Assembly: GCF_000006405.1 (NCBI RefSeq)
Contig: NW_003211397.1
Coordinates: 44,455 to 108,454 of the forward strand
Direction of reading: 5' to 3'
Origin: Perkinsus marinus ATCC 50983
Lineage: Eukaryota; Perkinsozoa; Perkinsida; Perkinsidae
DNA length: 64,000 nucleotides
Made by a program: the position numbers and the translations under genes. The notes beneath the pieces were generated by a model, which did no database searches, was not told the origin of the DNA, and saw nothing but the letters and a program-made list of their open reading frames with translations. This document shows, one piece after another, positions 1 to 11,950 of the stretch (positions are counted from its first letter, which is position 1; each line of letters opens with the position of its first letter).

Positions 1-1703
1 AAAAGCACATAGCATTAATCCCATAAACGTGATCATACAAGTCAATACAATATTGAAGTATTGTGGTTTAGCCATACTCTCACGTATTGGTATAACTAAT
101 CCAATACCCTCAAAAGAGTATACTGCAGTACCAATAAATGATAACATTCTTCCACTATCTATAGCCTTAACACCATCTGATATACCATATATGCTTAATG
201 ATCTACATGCCGAATACATAACAAATATTACTGATAGTAGGATGCATAAATCACCAACCTGATTAAGTTACTAAATAGTAATATATTAATTATTTGTATC
301 GGTTTATTATCATTATTACCAAATTAGTGAACTTCATATTACCAATCCTTCTTATAAATGATAATGGAATGTATGTAACCAAAACTACTATATAGAAAGC
401 TTGTACTATCTTATCATAATTAGCATCTAATCCTTGTATAAGATAAGACTCATGTGTAGTAGTAGTATCACCCGTATCACCAGATACAATACATCCTACT
501 ATATGACCTACAACAAATAGCAACAACAGGAGTATTACTACATTGAATAGGTATTGTTATTATTACTTAGTGTATTTGTTATGTATATAACACCTGTTAT
601 ACCAAAACAGAATTGACTCAATGCTAGCTGGAATGATATGGTATAATAGAGAGTATTGCCATAGGCAACATATCCCATTTGTGGATAGGTTTTATGTGTT
701 ATTTCATGGCATGAACTTAATTTATACATACCAATAGTTGATAATAATGCTGATATTACCATACATATACAACTGAATAACCATCCACCATTATGGAATG
801 CATTAGGTAGGAAAAGTATACCAACACCAATGAACGATTTAAATATTGATAATATCTAATAATGTTACTTCAATGTTGTTATTTATAGTGTTGTTATTAT
901 TATTACCGTTTTTATGATATTGCTCTTCTCATGAGGTCTAATACATAATGATAGCTCCTGTGAGGTTCTATCATCGAATAAGCCACCTCTATCATCATCA
1001 TAACCATTATTATTCTCAACATCAGTAAAGAAATCGAACATATACGTAAGATTATCCATAATAGACTCCTTCAATGATGCTTCATGACTCTCTTCTATAC
1101 CTTCTACCTTCTTACTACCACTACTACTATCATCATTAATACACTAATAATATGTTTAGTATACCATCCTAACGTAATGGGCTTACTTCTTGTTTATCAG
1201 ATAATAAGGGTGCCTTTAGAGATGTATTATCTCCAAAATGTGTGATGATGATGTGTTCTCCTTCTCTCTCCGCAGACTCCTCCTGCTCTTCCTGCTGCAT
1301 GGGTATTACCTCATCATCAGGCGTAGTAGTAGCTTGGATAAAGTGCCTCCTAAATCCCCCTGGTTTGGCAATATCAGATGCTGTTAATGCATCAGTCTGA
1401 TGATGATGAAGACGATGAGGTAGTAGTACTACCAATACTGGTATTACATCATATATATTTGGTAATGACCTAGATGATGATAATAGTGTTGAGGCTAATA
1501 GCATAGTATCATCAATGTCCTCAGAAGTATACTGATCATCTACAGTCATCTTCCTACCCTCTGCAGCTGCTGCTTGGGCCTATCATAATCGAATTATATT
1601 ATCTTTAAATGGTTTATCAAATTACTCTAAGATTTATTAAATCCTTTTGATAATCCTCATAAGGTATATACTCAGATTTATTATTATCATCCTTATTCAT
1701 CAT
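1..1703 (-). CDS. AVT-type vacuolar amino acid transporter (AAAP family), 3' end off window
   Basis: Multi-exon gene; the C-terminus lies beyond position 1. Exon 1 starts at 1703 (MMNKDDNNKS) and ends at 1626; a 45-nt intron (1625-1581) leads to exon 2. The N-terminal tail is hydrophilic and acidic and contains KPGGFRRHFI, a block typical of AVT3-like vacuolar transporters just before the membrane domain. After further short introns the first membrane segment reads KSFIGVGILFLPNAFHNGGW, the signature of the AAAP fold. Later exons read SFQLALSQFCFGITGVIYIT and FIGTAVYSFEGIGLVIPIRE, also AAAP hallmarks. The family moves amino acids coupled to protons across vacuolar or plasma membranes. Family assignment is firm; substrate and location are inferred. 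Confidence 0.85.
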
Positions 1704-1825
1704 TAGAAACACAATTAAATGTCTACAATCATTATTAATACCATCAATACAACAATAACATATGAGGAAACAGCCGTTACATTAGTATTAATAACGTTGT
1801 TGATATTCGTCATTGTTCCTCTTTT

Positions 1826-2329
1826 CTAGTCAGATGGTTCCTCAGGGACAAAGTCACCAGTATCAATATCAGCTTGCCATTCTTGAGGGCTACGTCCAGC
1901 AACACTGCATCCAATAGCACGACAAGTACCAAGGATCTCCTTAACCGTACCCTTGAACTCCTTAGCCATAGAGGTAGGACGCATCTTCTTAGCAACACCC
2001 AATACTTGTTCCATAGTAAGGTTACCATTATGCTTAATATCCTTAGTCTTCTTCCTATCACGTAGAGGTTCCTTCAATTCCTTAATAAGCAAAGAAGTAG
2101 CAGTAGGTTTAATGGTAACAGTAGCCTTACGATTCTGTACAGCCAATTGTGCAGTAATCTTAATACCCTTCCAATCTTGGGAAGCCTTTTGGATATCCTC
2201 ACCAATCTTCTTAGGCGACATACCAATAGGACCAACCTTAGGGGCTAGAACAGAGGATGCACCAACCTCACCACCATACTGGCGAACATAGATGATCTTT
2301 ATCTCATTAGGGTCGAACTTAGGAGCCAT
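1826..2329 (-). CDS. RPL12: 60S ribosomal protein L12 (uL11)
   Basis: An uninterrupted reading frame of 167 codons starting MAPKFDPNEIKIIYVR, the normal eukaryotic start of uL11; an in-frame ATG eight codons upstream (2353) is less likely. The protein contains GGEVG, PKVGPIGMSPKKIG and the C-terminal block GTVKEILGTCRAIGCSVAGR, which form the stalk-base protein that binds 25S/28S rRNA at the GTPase centre. Length matches the family. It is unusual here in having no intron, as expected for a highly expressed gene. It is divergent with the UBL3-like gene, and the 253-nt space between them holds a perfect palindrome at 2404-2421. Confidence 0.97.
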   Translation of the reverse strand: MAPKFDPNEIKIIYVRQYGGEVGASSVLAPKVGPIGMSPKKIGEDIQKASQDWKGIKITAQLAVQNRKATVTIKPTATSLLIKELKEPLRDRKKTKDIKHNGNLTMEQVLGVAKKMRPTSMAKEFKGTVKEILGTCRAIGCSVAGRSPQEWQADIDTGDFVPEEPSD

Positions 2330-2403
2330 CTTTGATATGAGCGGTCCACACAAAGTTTTACCAGACTCTAGTAATAAGGTCCATTGATTGAGTTAACCTT
2401 CAA

Positions 2404-2421
2404 ATCGATCACGTGATCGAT
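2404..2421. promoter_or_regulatory. 18-bp perfect palindrome with central CACGTG
   Basis: The sequence ATCGATCACGTGATCGAT is its own reverse complement and contains an E-box core (CACGTG). It lies about 75 bp upstream of the RPL12 start codon, in the shared region between RPL12 (-) and the UBL3-like gene (+). The sequence shows the symmetry directly; a role as a factor-binding site for one or both genes is inference. Confidence 0.4.
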
Positions 2422-2582
2422 AAACTACCAATCCGAGTGCGCAGACGGGGTGATGAGTGGTACTGTTGAGGAAATGCAAGACACTTCAAGATTGGCAAGA
2501 GTAGACTGTTTGTGATTATGATGATGATACCGCCACTTCTCTGCTGCTTATTATCATCCTGTTATTAGTTAATCAAGTTAGT

Positions 2583-3218
2583 ATGACAAGTACTACTGCT
2601 ATGTATGATGATACACAACATACGGTGGGCTCGATGTTAGTAGATAAGGAAGAAGATGAGACAACTACTGCATATCATCACGGTGATGATAAGAGCGTTA
2701 AATTAAGGATAATATTTGTCAATCATGATGGTAAACCATTAGAGGAAGAGTTTAGTGTAATACTAATATTCATATAGAGTATATTTATATAATAATATAC
2801 AGGTAAATGATACTGTTATGGATGTTAAGAAGAGAGTAATGCATGAGGAAAAGTGGCCTAAAGGTGATGATGATTGAACACTAATAACCAAGCTCATCAT
2901 GATTATGATCAGACTTTTTACCAGTAAGTGAAGTTGGTAGATTACGCATATTTTGTGGAGGTAAAGAGTTAGAAGATACTAAGACTTTGACTGAGACCAA
3001 GGTAGTAGTAATAATACTAATGATTAATAATAATATTATTAGATAATGGTTAATCCAACTGTGCCTACACCTATTCATGTTAGTGCTGTACCTAAATCTC
3101 TTCAAGCTGGTAAGTAACAGTAATGGTAGTAGCAGTAGTGTTATTATTATTGTTATCAGAGAATGGAGATTCCGGTAGTAAAGGGAAACATTCTCAGTGC
3201 TTCTGCACTATAATGTGA
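2583..3218 (+). CDS. UBL3/MUB membrane-anchored ubiquitin-fold protein with CaaX box
   Basis: Five exons read through introns of about 43-50 nt. Exon 1 gives an acidic leader and the first beta strand (VKLRIIFVNHDGKPLEEEF). The next exons give NDTVMDVKKRVMHEEKWPK, then FLPVSEVGRLRIFCGGKELE, then VNPTVPTPIHVSAVPK. This order of ubiquitin-fold strands matches UBL3 (animals) and MUB (plants). The last exon ends KGKHSQCFCTIM. The terminal CTIM is a CaaX prenylation box with an extra Cys two residues upstream, as in UBL3/MUB proteins, which are prenylated and sit at membranes, where UBL3 helps sort cargo to vesicles. Family assignment comes from fold and tail together; prenylation is predicted, not shown. 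Confidence 0.82.
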
Positions 3219-3292
3219 ATTATGCTCATATAAAGAATTATTATTAATATTGATAACAGTAGTAACTGAGTTGTTGTATTATTGTTGCCTAG

Positions 3293-3842
3293 TTGTTGTT
3301 GTTGTTCATGCTGATGCTACTACTACTACTGCTTTTGCATTCTCTCATCATTAATATTATAGTTATTCTTCTATCCCACCTCCATGTTGTTGATTGTATT
3401 ATTAAGGTAATACTCTCTAGGGATTATCGTAAGTATGGTAATAATACAAGGTCAGTATTACTATCATCATTTCCTATTAATCATTATACCACACTATCCT
3501 CATCATCATCATTGTAAAGTTACTTGAGTAGTACTGCTCTTTTGTAGTAGTCAATTAATAGGTCTAGGCGGCCCTACACTGTAGAGGGGATATTATTATG
3601 TTGTTGTTACAGTTGGATTATAGTGTATTATTATTATATTAATACATCTACATAGACATCAATGTCATCGTTGGCATAGTGCCTGCCTCTTTGTCCCCAT
3701 CGTCTACTGCTGCTCATTATGATAATATTATATTATCTAAGGATGAACAACAATATCAACAAGAAGAAGATGATGATGCTAGCGACCTCAGACCTATACA
3801 CGGTCACAGTAGTGATAGTAGTAGTAGTAGTAGTAGTAGTAC

Positions 3843-3887
<45 letters not shown>

Positions 3888-3907
3888 TAGTAGTAGTAGT
3901 AGTAGTG

Positions 3908-3961
<54 letters not shown>

Positions 3962-6357
3962 TTGGTAGTAATAGAATGTTGTCATCGCCAAACTTTGGTA
4001 TCACATCATGTGCTCCGTCGTCATCATAACTATGCAGGTTATAATGATGATAATGATGACATAAGAAGAAGAGAAGAAGAGTGTTGTCGTGGTAGTATTA
4101 ATCTATGGATAGTTATGGATAGTATACTCTCAGATTGGAGGTATAAGCACCCACCACCACCATATATACAAATACCATATTCATCATTACAAGAAGAAGA
4201 AGTTTCCTCTCAAATATTATTACCAATAGTCGATATTACTGGTAATGTTATCAATACATCCCCTATTACTACTATGACTACAATCCCTCATACTAGCAGC
4301 ACTAGTACTACTATGACTACAATCCCTCATACTAGCAGCACCAGTACTACTATGACTACAATCCCTCATACTAGCAGCACCAGTACTACTACTATCAATG
4401 TTTTTAGGTAGTACTAAATTAAATATAACTTTATACTATCAGTTAGATACTTAGCTGACAGTGATACACTTATATATTCTAATGGGAATCCTAATACCAG
4501 ATTCTCCACTAATTCGGATGCTCTTTGTATACCTCATATATACAACAACAACAACAGCATTGATGATTGTTTAATACTAGTAATGATAAGTATGCAATCC
4601 TATCATAGTATCATCATGGTATTAGGATGAATCATTACAAGGAACTATAGAGGATGATGATAATAATGAGGAAGACGATTCACCAATGTGGGGATATGAG
4701 AACTCTAGTGTAATATATTATCTATAATTGTAGTAGTATTATAATAATACTAATAAGATACCTCCACCAATGAAGACACGTACTGCTGCTGAAGCAAGGA
4801 AGAGGGTAATAACAATACACTAGATTATTGTAATAATAGGATAGTAATTCTCAGGGTTTCGGGTCACGATATGGTGATAATACATGTCTTTTGAGAGGTG
4901 CATTCGATTATGATGATGACGACGAGAAGGAAGAGTAGAGAGCCTCTGCGGTAATATTGGTGTGGTCTCATCATTCGTATAGTAGTGGTAGTAATAGTAG
5001 TACTTTAATAGCATATGTTAATTAGCATAACCATTATGATAGGTATGGTCTTTATCTGTACAGTAGTATCAAGAATGATGATGATGATGATGGTCTTGAT
5101 GAATCATCTGATAAGTTATTATCACTACTGCATTGTTCTCGTCTACCTGTGTTGACTTCATTATTATTATATTTGAATATGAAACACTCAGCATCACTTC
5201 ATAGTCTATACTAATAATGGTAATATCATCATTATTGTTACCACTACTACACTATAAGACTATGGATGCTGCTGTTAATGTGGATGAGGGGTACTATAGT
5301 TGGGGTACACATGCTCGTTATCCTCGACCCGATACTAATAAGTATCTATCTCAGTTAAGGTAATGGTAATAGTAAAATCCTCATCATCATCATCATTAAT
5401 ACTTATTGTTGTTATTATCAGAGATGATTATAAGATGAGATTAGTAAATGATATAGACTATACTTACGCCATATCATCATCAAAAGGAGAAGGTATGGTA
5501 TCAAGGACATGGAATATATATTATCAAATGGATATACGTATAAATCCATGTTATAATACAACATTAATAGGAGGAATACTCAATAATAATTACGATGAAT
5601 GCTGTATGTACTCTAATCAACCTGCGTGTCAAGTAAGTAGTAATAGTAGTACTGCCATCATCATTATTATTGTTGGTATAAATAGTAGTTTATTATGAAT
5701 ATTCAGGATCATCCTAATAATGTTATTGCTGGGGTAGATGCTGAAGATATGCATATAGCATACATTCAGAATTCACGGATTCCCACTTGTATTAATACGC
5801 AATTCGATAGAGATCCAAATTGTGGTACTACATATCGCTACTACATACCATCATCATAATCATCATAACTAGTTAAGGTGCATACATAGAGATACATCGT
5901 GCAGAGGGTCTTCCACGGAATGTTGATGAGTTTGCTAATAATAATACAACAACTAGTAGTAGTAGTAGCTCAGAAAGTATATTAAGTATTGCAGAGAGGA
6001 GGAATATATTGGTAGATGAAGTAAAGGAGGTCCTAGCTGAGGTATTATGGTTTATCATTATTATGATTATTAGTATTATGAATAGGTACAACTTAATAGT
6101 AATGATGAAGTATTTAGTGGGTATGTTACAACTTATATAGATACATCACTACTATGTGCAGGTAAATATGAATTATGGTGGGTTATAAGAACATCTAGTG
6201 GACCGTAATAATAATAAATATATTAAATGATGATACTGCCCATGATGATGCTTATTATAGGTATGTTCAGTTTAGGAAACCATTCACAGTGATTGCCCCA
6301 AGTTGTACACAATTACAAATAATTAAAAATACCTCTTATCAATACATATTGTGTTAA
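3293..6357 (+). CDS. Ser/Thr-rich multi-exon protein, probably secreted or surface-exposed
   Basis: I do not recognise the family. A hydrophobic Leu-rich stretch near 3293-3370 could be a signal sequence, but it overlaps a CTG/ATG repeat, so the start is uncertain. The clearest exons are: the poly-Ser exon around 3680-3985 (about 50 mostly Ser residues from an AGT repeat), joined by a 40-nt intron (donor GTATCACATC) to an exon reading NFGYNDDNDD; a Thr/Ser 14-residue unit repeated three times (4262-4395), mucin-like; and a downstream part with paired Cys (INPCYNTT, DECCMYSNQPACQ, PTCINTQFDRDPNCGTTY). The last exon ends SCTQLQIIKNTSYQYILC at 6357. Exon joins between 4.5 and 6.2 kb are approximate. 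Confidence 0.5.
3818..3963 (+). repeat. (AGT)n microsatellite encoding poly-Ser
   Basis: Nearly pure AGT trinucleotide run with a few GGT and ACT units. It is read in frame as poly-Ser in the surrounding exon. The same tract read in other frames gives long poly-Val or poly-Leu open frames, which are artefacts. Confidence 0.9.
4262..4396 (+). repeat. 42-bp tandem repeat, three copies
   Basis: Three near-identical 42-bp units encode TTMTTIPHTSSTST. The first differs from the others by a single base. It is a Thr/Ser-rich block of the kind that is O-glycosylated in mucin-like surface proteins. Confidence 0.85.
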
Positions 6358-6929
6358 TACAGTATGGTCATGTGTCCCTCTTGACAACACTTAACAACAA
6401 CATCAATGATATCAGATAGAAGAATATTATGCTTTACTTACAACAACACTTTACGATACCAACATCATACCATCAATCGCCTCATTGATGTTCGATGCAA
6501 TATATAATAACCCTTCATAGGTGTCTATAGCAATACTAGTAATAACAACAGTCGTAGTCATGTAATATGACTCATGTTACCCTTGTAGGAGTTATATATA
6601 CCAGATTAAAACCACAACGATATAGTACCATGGTTATCATCATTCATTGTCATAGCAATATTGATTATTATCATTCTCATTATTGACTACTATCAACATC
6701 ACCTTAGTCTAGCATACTGTGTACAGATTGTATTACATCTCAATACTATGTTCACTATCACTTGGAACATAACAACATAGTATCTATCAACCTATTATAG
6801 TATGATGATCATTATCCTCTGTTATATGCCTCGTTCCTACCACCCTATAGATACACCTCTTATCCAACACTGCTATCCCCATACTCACACTCACATAGGT
6901 AATCATATTATCCTTTTACTTTCCTACAT
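6358..6929. other. AT-rich region, no gene recognised
   Basis: About 570 bp rich in CAA, CAT and ATC words with no sustained coding frame on either strand. It separates the Ser/Thr-rich gene from the G+C-richer LINE remnants. Confidence 0.5.
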
Positions 6930-6989
6930 ACAACGCAACGCAACGCCTATTACCGGGGCGTTACACGCCTGTTGGCGTATCGCCCTTAC

Positions 6990-7720
6990 GGCGAATAATG
7001 CACAGTAGAGTGGTAAAGAGCGACATTGAAATCCCCTGCCATGACAGAGATAAAAGAGCAAAGGTCGATAAAAAACTAACCGGACCAGCGGACGGGAGTC
7101 TCCCAATTCCACACAGCAAGAGTAGCGGTACCTACAGAGGAAAATCACAGGTTGAGGTGGTTAGCTTGGGCAAGGGTGAATGAAACGTAAAACAGTTCCT
7201 TAGTCAACTAGAGGAGCATGAAGAAGTACTTGTCGTCGAGTTCGGGTGGTACCGATGTAGAGATGAAGGATGGTCGAAGCCTGTTCAAACCTGAGCCATA
7301 GAGAAGAAGATGACAAACCGAGTAGGCAGAATTGTTGCATATTTGAAGTCTCCCAGAATAATAGTGCTGTGTGGGAATATGCGGGAGAGAGTCCTCTGGA
7401 ATTCTAACAGAGGGGCGAAAATAGCAGTTAATAATTGATAACGATAAGAAAGGATGTTGGGTGTTATCAAGAACAACTGTGGCACGTATACAGAAAAAAT
7501 CGTTTGAGTCGATGTAAGTAATGGTATACAAATGGTGATAGATAAGATCGTCGCGGATTAGTGAGACCAGACCACCGCTGATGCGATGACGACGTGAAGA
7601 CCGCTGAGATGTCCCCGGAATTGATGCCGAAAGCAGATGGTCGACGTGGTAGCCAGGGAAGCGTAGGTGGACGGAGTCGGTGTGGAATGTATCGTGAAGG
7701 CAGACTACATGTGGTTGGGC
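6990..7720 (-). mobile_element. Decayed LINE-type (APE) endonuclease remnants
   Basis: On the minus strand, frame-shifted pieces follow the order of a non-LTR retrotransposon AP-endonuclease domain: a strand like CLHDTFHT followed by FPGYHVDH near 7620-7700, then SGGLVSLIRDD near 7550-7590, then a block of the INCYF/TAIFAP type near 7400-7440, then IILGDFKYATILPT near 7330-7365. A second GDFN-type motif (VMAGDFNVALY) lies 300 bp further on, near 7010-7050. Stops and frameshifts interrupt all of it. The block is more G+C-rich than its surroundings. No reverse transcriptase was seen, so this is a dead fragment, possibly two nested ones. Assignment rests on motif order only. Confidence 0.4.
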
Positions 7721-8195
7721 AAGAGACGGGTAACGAGCTACGTCTACCTTGCTGCCAAGTTAGCCATTGACGTTGTAGGGTTATCTTACTAGGATACCAC
7801 GGTAAATCGATGGGGACGCTTGCGATGCCGCCAGGGGGTGATGACGAGTATGAGGGACCCTACAGGAGGAGATGTGCGGAGAGCCGAACAAAGAAAAGGA
7901 GGAGGGCGAGGGGGAATCACCGCCACTCAGGCACCACCCGATGGGTGATTGTCGAGTTCGGTATAACTAATACCGTATAAGCGGACTAGCTTCGCATACC
8001 CCGTATGAGTATCACTCCCACGCCACGTTGAGGCGCTGGACGATATGGGAGTCCTATATACAGATAGTGATGATGGTGGGTAGATACTCAACTCCGTTAT
8101 AAACGTTTGTGCATTGAGAAATGTTATCCGTTTCTGTGATATTTTCTCTCGATTACTTAGCGCATAATCGTCACTCATCTCACCGATCATCATAA

Positions 8196-9554
8196 ATGGG
8201 TGGATGTTTATCGGGTGGTGGTGGTGGTGGTTTATCTGATACTACTAGAATAGATGATGGGCGTAAGATGTCGGGTAGTATATTAGCAAGTGAACATCAT
8301 ATACAAAGTTTACAGCATGATCTGGAGGAATTTAAAAATAAGCTCACTGATGCTGACAATAGGATCAATGAATTAGAAACAATGATACAGGATAAGACTA
8401 AGGAATTGGATATAATAAGAGGGTAGTAATAATAATAATACTGGTGGTATTAGATATGATCTTAGGGAACGTTTAGAATGGCAGATTACAGCAACTAACG
8501 CTGTGAATGATAGACATTATTATGAAGAACAATTATATCGTATACAATGTGATATTGATGATAGGAAGAGAGATAATGATGATGATGAGGAGGAAGAGGA
8601 AATAATAAAGCTTAAAGATGAGTTAATGAAGAATAATGCTAAGTGGAGGGAAATGTTAAAAAGAGAGAGGGAAATACGCAATGCGTAGTGCTCCTAATAG
8701 TAGTAATGATGATGATCATGATGGTTGCCAGGTATGAACGTATATTAATAAACATTGGGTATATGCCAAGTGAGATAACAACTGGTGTCGTACATGTAGT
8801 AAAGAATGTATTGATGAATACACATGAGCAGAGAAGATTAGCAGAGCTACAACTTATTACAGGAGGTGACAATGATAATAATAGTAATGAGGAGGAGGAG
8901 GAAGTAGAGGAGAAGCGGGTAGTAGTAGTGTAACAGGCTTCTACTACTACTATGATTATGGTGAGTACTATATTTCAGGATACTACTCAAGATGATAGAC
9001 TATGTTATGATCCATCATCATCAATGATGATGATAGATGTTGGGAAGGTGAATCCTGTGAACTTTAGATTACCTCTACCAGCGGGATCATTACATTGGCA
9101 ACGATCCATAGCAGTCTCAACATCTAGGGTAGGGAGAATAATAAGTTAGATGGCATTTATAGCTGTAGTAGTACTATTAGTAGGTGAATAATGATACACA
9201 TCCTCATCATCATCGGGCATCATCCTGTCATATAGACTGGAAAGCAGCAGTTAAAGCTGCATCAATTGATGCTAAGGCGGATGATGATAATGGACTTTAT
9301 AATGTAATGATCATGAGCTGTCAAGTTATTGTTATGTAAATGATTATGATGATAGATTGCAATGAGGCTAGCACAACCTAATGAAGAGTAGTCCTACTAT
9401 GGTTCATACATATGGTATGAACCAACATGAACATCATGAACATCATGAACATCATTATGAGTTCAGTGTTCCAAGTAGGATTGCCTCCTCCTCCTCTTCT
9501 TCCTCATACCAGTCTTCATGTCCTCCCCTTACTATGTCTCCATGTCGTCACTAA
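8196..9554 (+). CDS. Predicted N-myristoylated/palmitoylated coiled-coil protein
   Basis: Starts MGGCLSGGGG: Gly2 and Cys4 fit N-myristoylation plus palmitoylation. A heptad-rich exon follows (ASEHHIQSLQHDLEEFKNKL..., DNRINELETMIQDKTKELD), then more coiled coil with a run of Asp/Glu, then YERILINIGYMPSEITTGVV. Introns are about 31, 46 and 60 nt; the first (GTAGTAATAA...TATTAG) is AT trinucleotide-rich. A later exon gives DWKAAVKAASIDAKADDDNG, and the last reads from an acceptor near 9372 through a His/Glu repeat to MSPCRH and stop at 9554; exact joins after 9150 are uncertain. No family recognised. The layout suggests a membrane-tethered scaffold, for example at the pellicle, which is inference. 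Confidence 0.6.
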
Positions 9555-10987
9555 GTCACTATGACCTCTATGTGGGAAGCCGCAGCTACAGTAGCGGCAA
9601 TATAGTATTACATGTAGCCTCCCCTTTCTAAAGGGAAATAATCTGTGCATCATTATCATCATGACCATACACGGCGTAATGTTAATTATCATGTAACATC
9701 ATACCATGGTAGTATGGTATGGATAATGGTAATCATAATAATAATCCGATTATATGGGAGTATATTCAGTATGGTAGATAATAGAAAGATCATCATAAAA
9801 TATTGAGTCCTTTAATGATGTATATACCATACCCTGTGAGGACTCTAGGCAGAGTGGAAACTACGCGTGAGGCCCTCGAGCATCCGGCGGCGACGACGGC
9901 GACGGCCGCGTTATTCAATCACCGTCAGATGGGTCTAAGCCCCGGCAACGAGGTGGCGGAAACAAGTGCGTTATAGACATACCTGTTATCCCTGAGCCGT
10001 ATTGTTATTATTATTCTATCCTCCAGTTTGAGCCTCAAACTTTGAGGGAGAAGAATGGTGGCAAGTCCTGGTATGGCCATGAGTTCAAACCTATCATGGG
10101 TATTAATGGACCATAGGCAGCAGCACCGCGTCAAGTCAGGACCACGGTCTCCTAAGAACGGTGGGGGCAGGGTGGCTCCCTGACTCGTTGTTTGGGCGGC
10201 GGCAAGCATGATTTCCTATCGTACCAACCAGTATAATATGACAGCAACTCTATCAAGGCTACTCAGGTTATAACAGCATCCCGCCGCCGCAGAGATACCC
10301 CTATACTAGCTATAGTCAGGTGTCTAGTCTAAGGGGTGCTGAATACAAGGGAATATGCAATGGTGGTAGAGGTAACTACATTATGATCAGCATCCAGTTG
10401 ACCACTATTGATGCTCATCATCATCATTATGCTAGACTCGTTACCACTGATTGGTTCATGATGGTGGTAAACACTAGGCCTGATGTGTATAACAAGCGCA
10501 TATAGTGACGGGTACGATTAAATGAGGAAATACTGTTATCACTCAAGTAAAGAAGTGTAAATTCCATCGCATCAATAATGTTTGGAGAAGGGTTCTGCAC
10601 TACACAATTATCGGTGAAGCTAATAATGATGATACTAGATTACGAGGCATCCTCATCATCATCCTCCTATAATTGTGGCCTATCAGAGACTCATCATTAT
10701 CAATAATAATATACCCTTTCAATGGATTACCCTCAACATATCAAACTCATTTGTGAGCTTTAACGAGGTTTTATCTTAATATTGGAGAAGAAGTTCGTCG
10801 TCGTCTCCGTCGTCTCCTTCCTTATGTAATGAATGATTCGAGTTAGTATATTTGGGTGGTACATAGAACAACACTACAAGTAAAGACTGATGATAACATT
10901 CACACAAATAAGGTAGCTCATAATACACTTGAGGTATAGGAAAAGGCTTATACACCATCATACAGTATTATTAATAAGCCATATATA
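9555..10987. other. Unassigned region with small open frames
   Basis: Contains a more G+C-rich patch at about 9840-10210 and short coding-looking stretches on + (for example GAEYKGICNGGRGNYIMIS at 10335-10395 and KKCKFHRINNVWRRVLHY at about 10550-10603), but I could not join them into one credible protein or recognise a family. A gene with several small exons may be hidden here. Confidence 0.3.
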
Positions 10988-11950
10988 ATGTCATCGGGCG
11001 CTACTTCCGTTGTCCCTGAGATTCTCGAGATTTGTTGTAGTACTTTATCGGAAGTACAGATTGCATGTGAGAAAGGTGCTCATAGGATTGAGCTATGCTC
11101 AGAGATGGAATTTGATGGGTAACAAGAATACTATTGGTAATCCTATGATGGTAAACTCTAATAATATTAGGTTGACACCATCCCTAGACCTTATCAAAGA
11201 TACTATCATCATATGTTCACAACACGGAGTGAAACTTGTATGTATGCTGAGATGTCGTGGTGGCAACTTTATATATACTCCTTTGGAAATGGATAATATG
11301 CTAAACACGTTAAGTATATGGAAAAGGGAAGGACTCAATCTGGATGGTGTTGTGGTGAGTGCCTGCATTAATGATGATAATACTCTTTATCGTATCTACT
11401 ACTAGTAGTTTGGAGCTTTATCGAAGAGTAACCCATCCTCTCCCGATATCAATGCTGTATCGAGAGTAGTGAACTGTTCAGCACCATGGCCAGTAACCTT
11501 TCATAAGGCTATCGACTACGTATCGATTGATACTAAAGTAAGGTCCTTCAAAAGTTAGGAATATGATTAGGTTATGTTCAGAATATTACTACAGCTGCTA
11601 TTCGAGTAATTGATGAATTATATGAATGTGGTGTTCGACGAATCCTTACATCTGGTTTACATACTACTGCTGAGGAAGGGAAGGATGTAATGATGATGAT
11701 GATGTTGGATATCATAGTATATATAGTATTAGGTACTACGAGATATGCAAAAACATGTGACGATGATGAATATCAATATGAGCATAGTTATGGCAGGTGA
11801 GTGTTGTAGCATTGGTTATGATCAGTTGTATATGATTGTCTACTATTAGGTGGTATAAGAAGGCATAATATACGTCCTTTAGTTGAGTATACTGGGATAA
11901 CTCAAATACATTCACGGAGTGTAGGTATACTTGAGGTTACATTCTGCTGA
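10988..11950 (+). CDS. cutC: CutC family copper homeostasis protein
   Basis: Multi-exon gene with small introns. Exon 1 reads MSSGATSVVPEILEICCSTL and ends ...GAHRIELCSEMEFDG. Exon 2 continues LTPSLDLIKDTIIICSQHGV and MLRCRGGNFIYTPLEMDNML, the CutC motif RPRGG-F-Y in slightly altered form. Later exons give FGALSKSN, VTFHKAIDYVS, RRILTSGLHTTAEEG, SIVMAGGGIRRHNI and finally GITQIHSRSVGILEVTFC. This is the full TIM-barrel order of CutC: IELC, GLTPS, RGG, TFHKA-D, ILTSG, GGGI, and an IH(A/S)S-like end. The family is linked to copper tolerance, though its biochemical role is unsettled. The family call is firm. Confidence 0.88.

Noticed and set aside
3719-4030. Long poly-Val and (minus strand) poly-Leu open frames
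   Set aside because: They are alternative readings of the AGT microsatellite; the Ser frame joins properly to the flanking exons.
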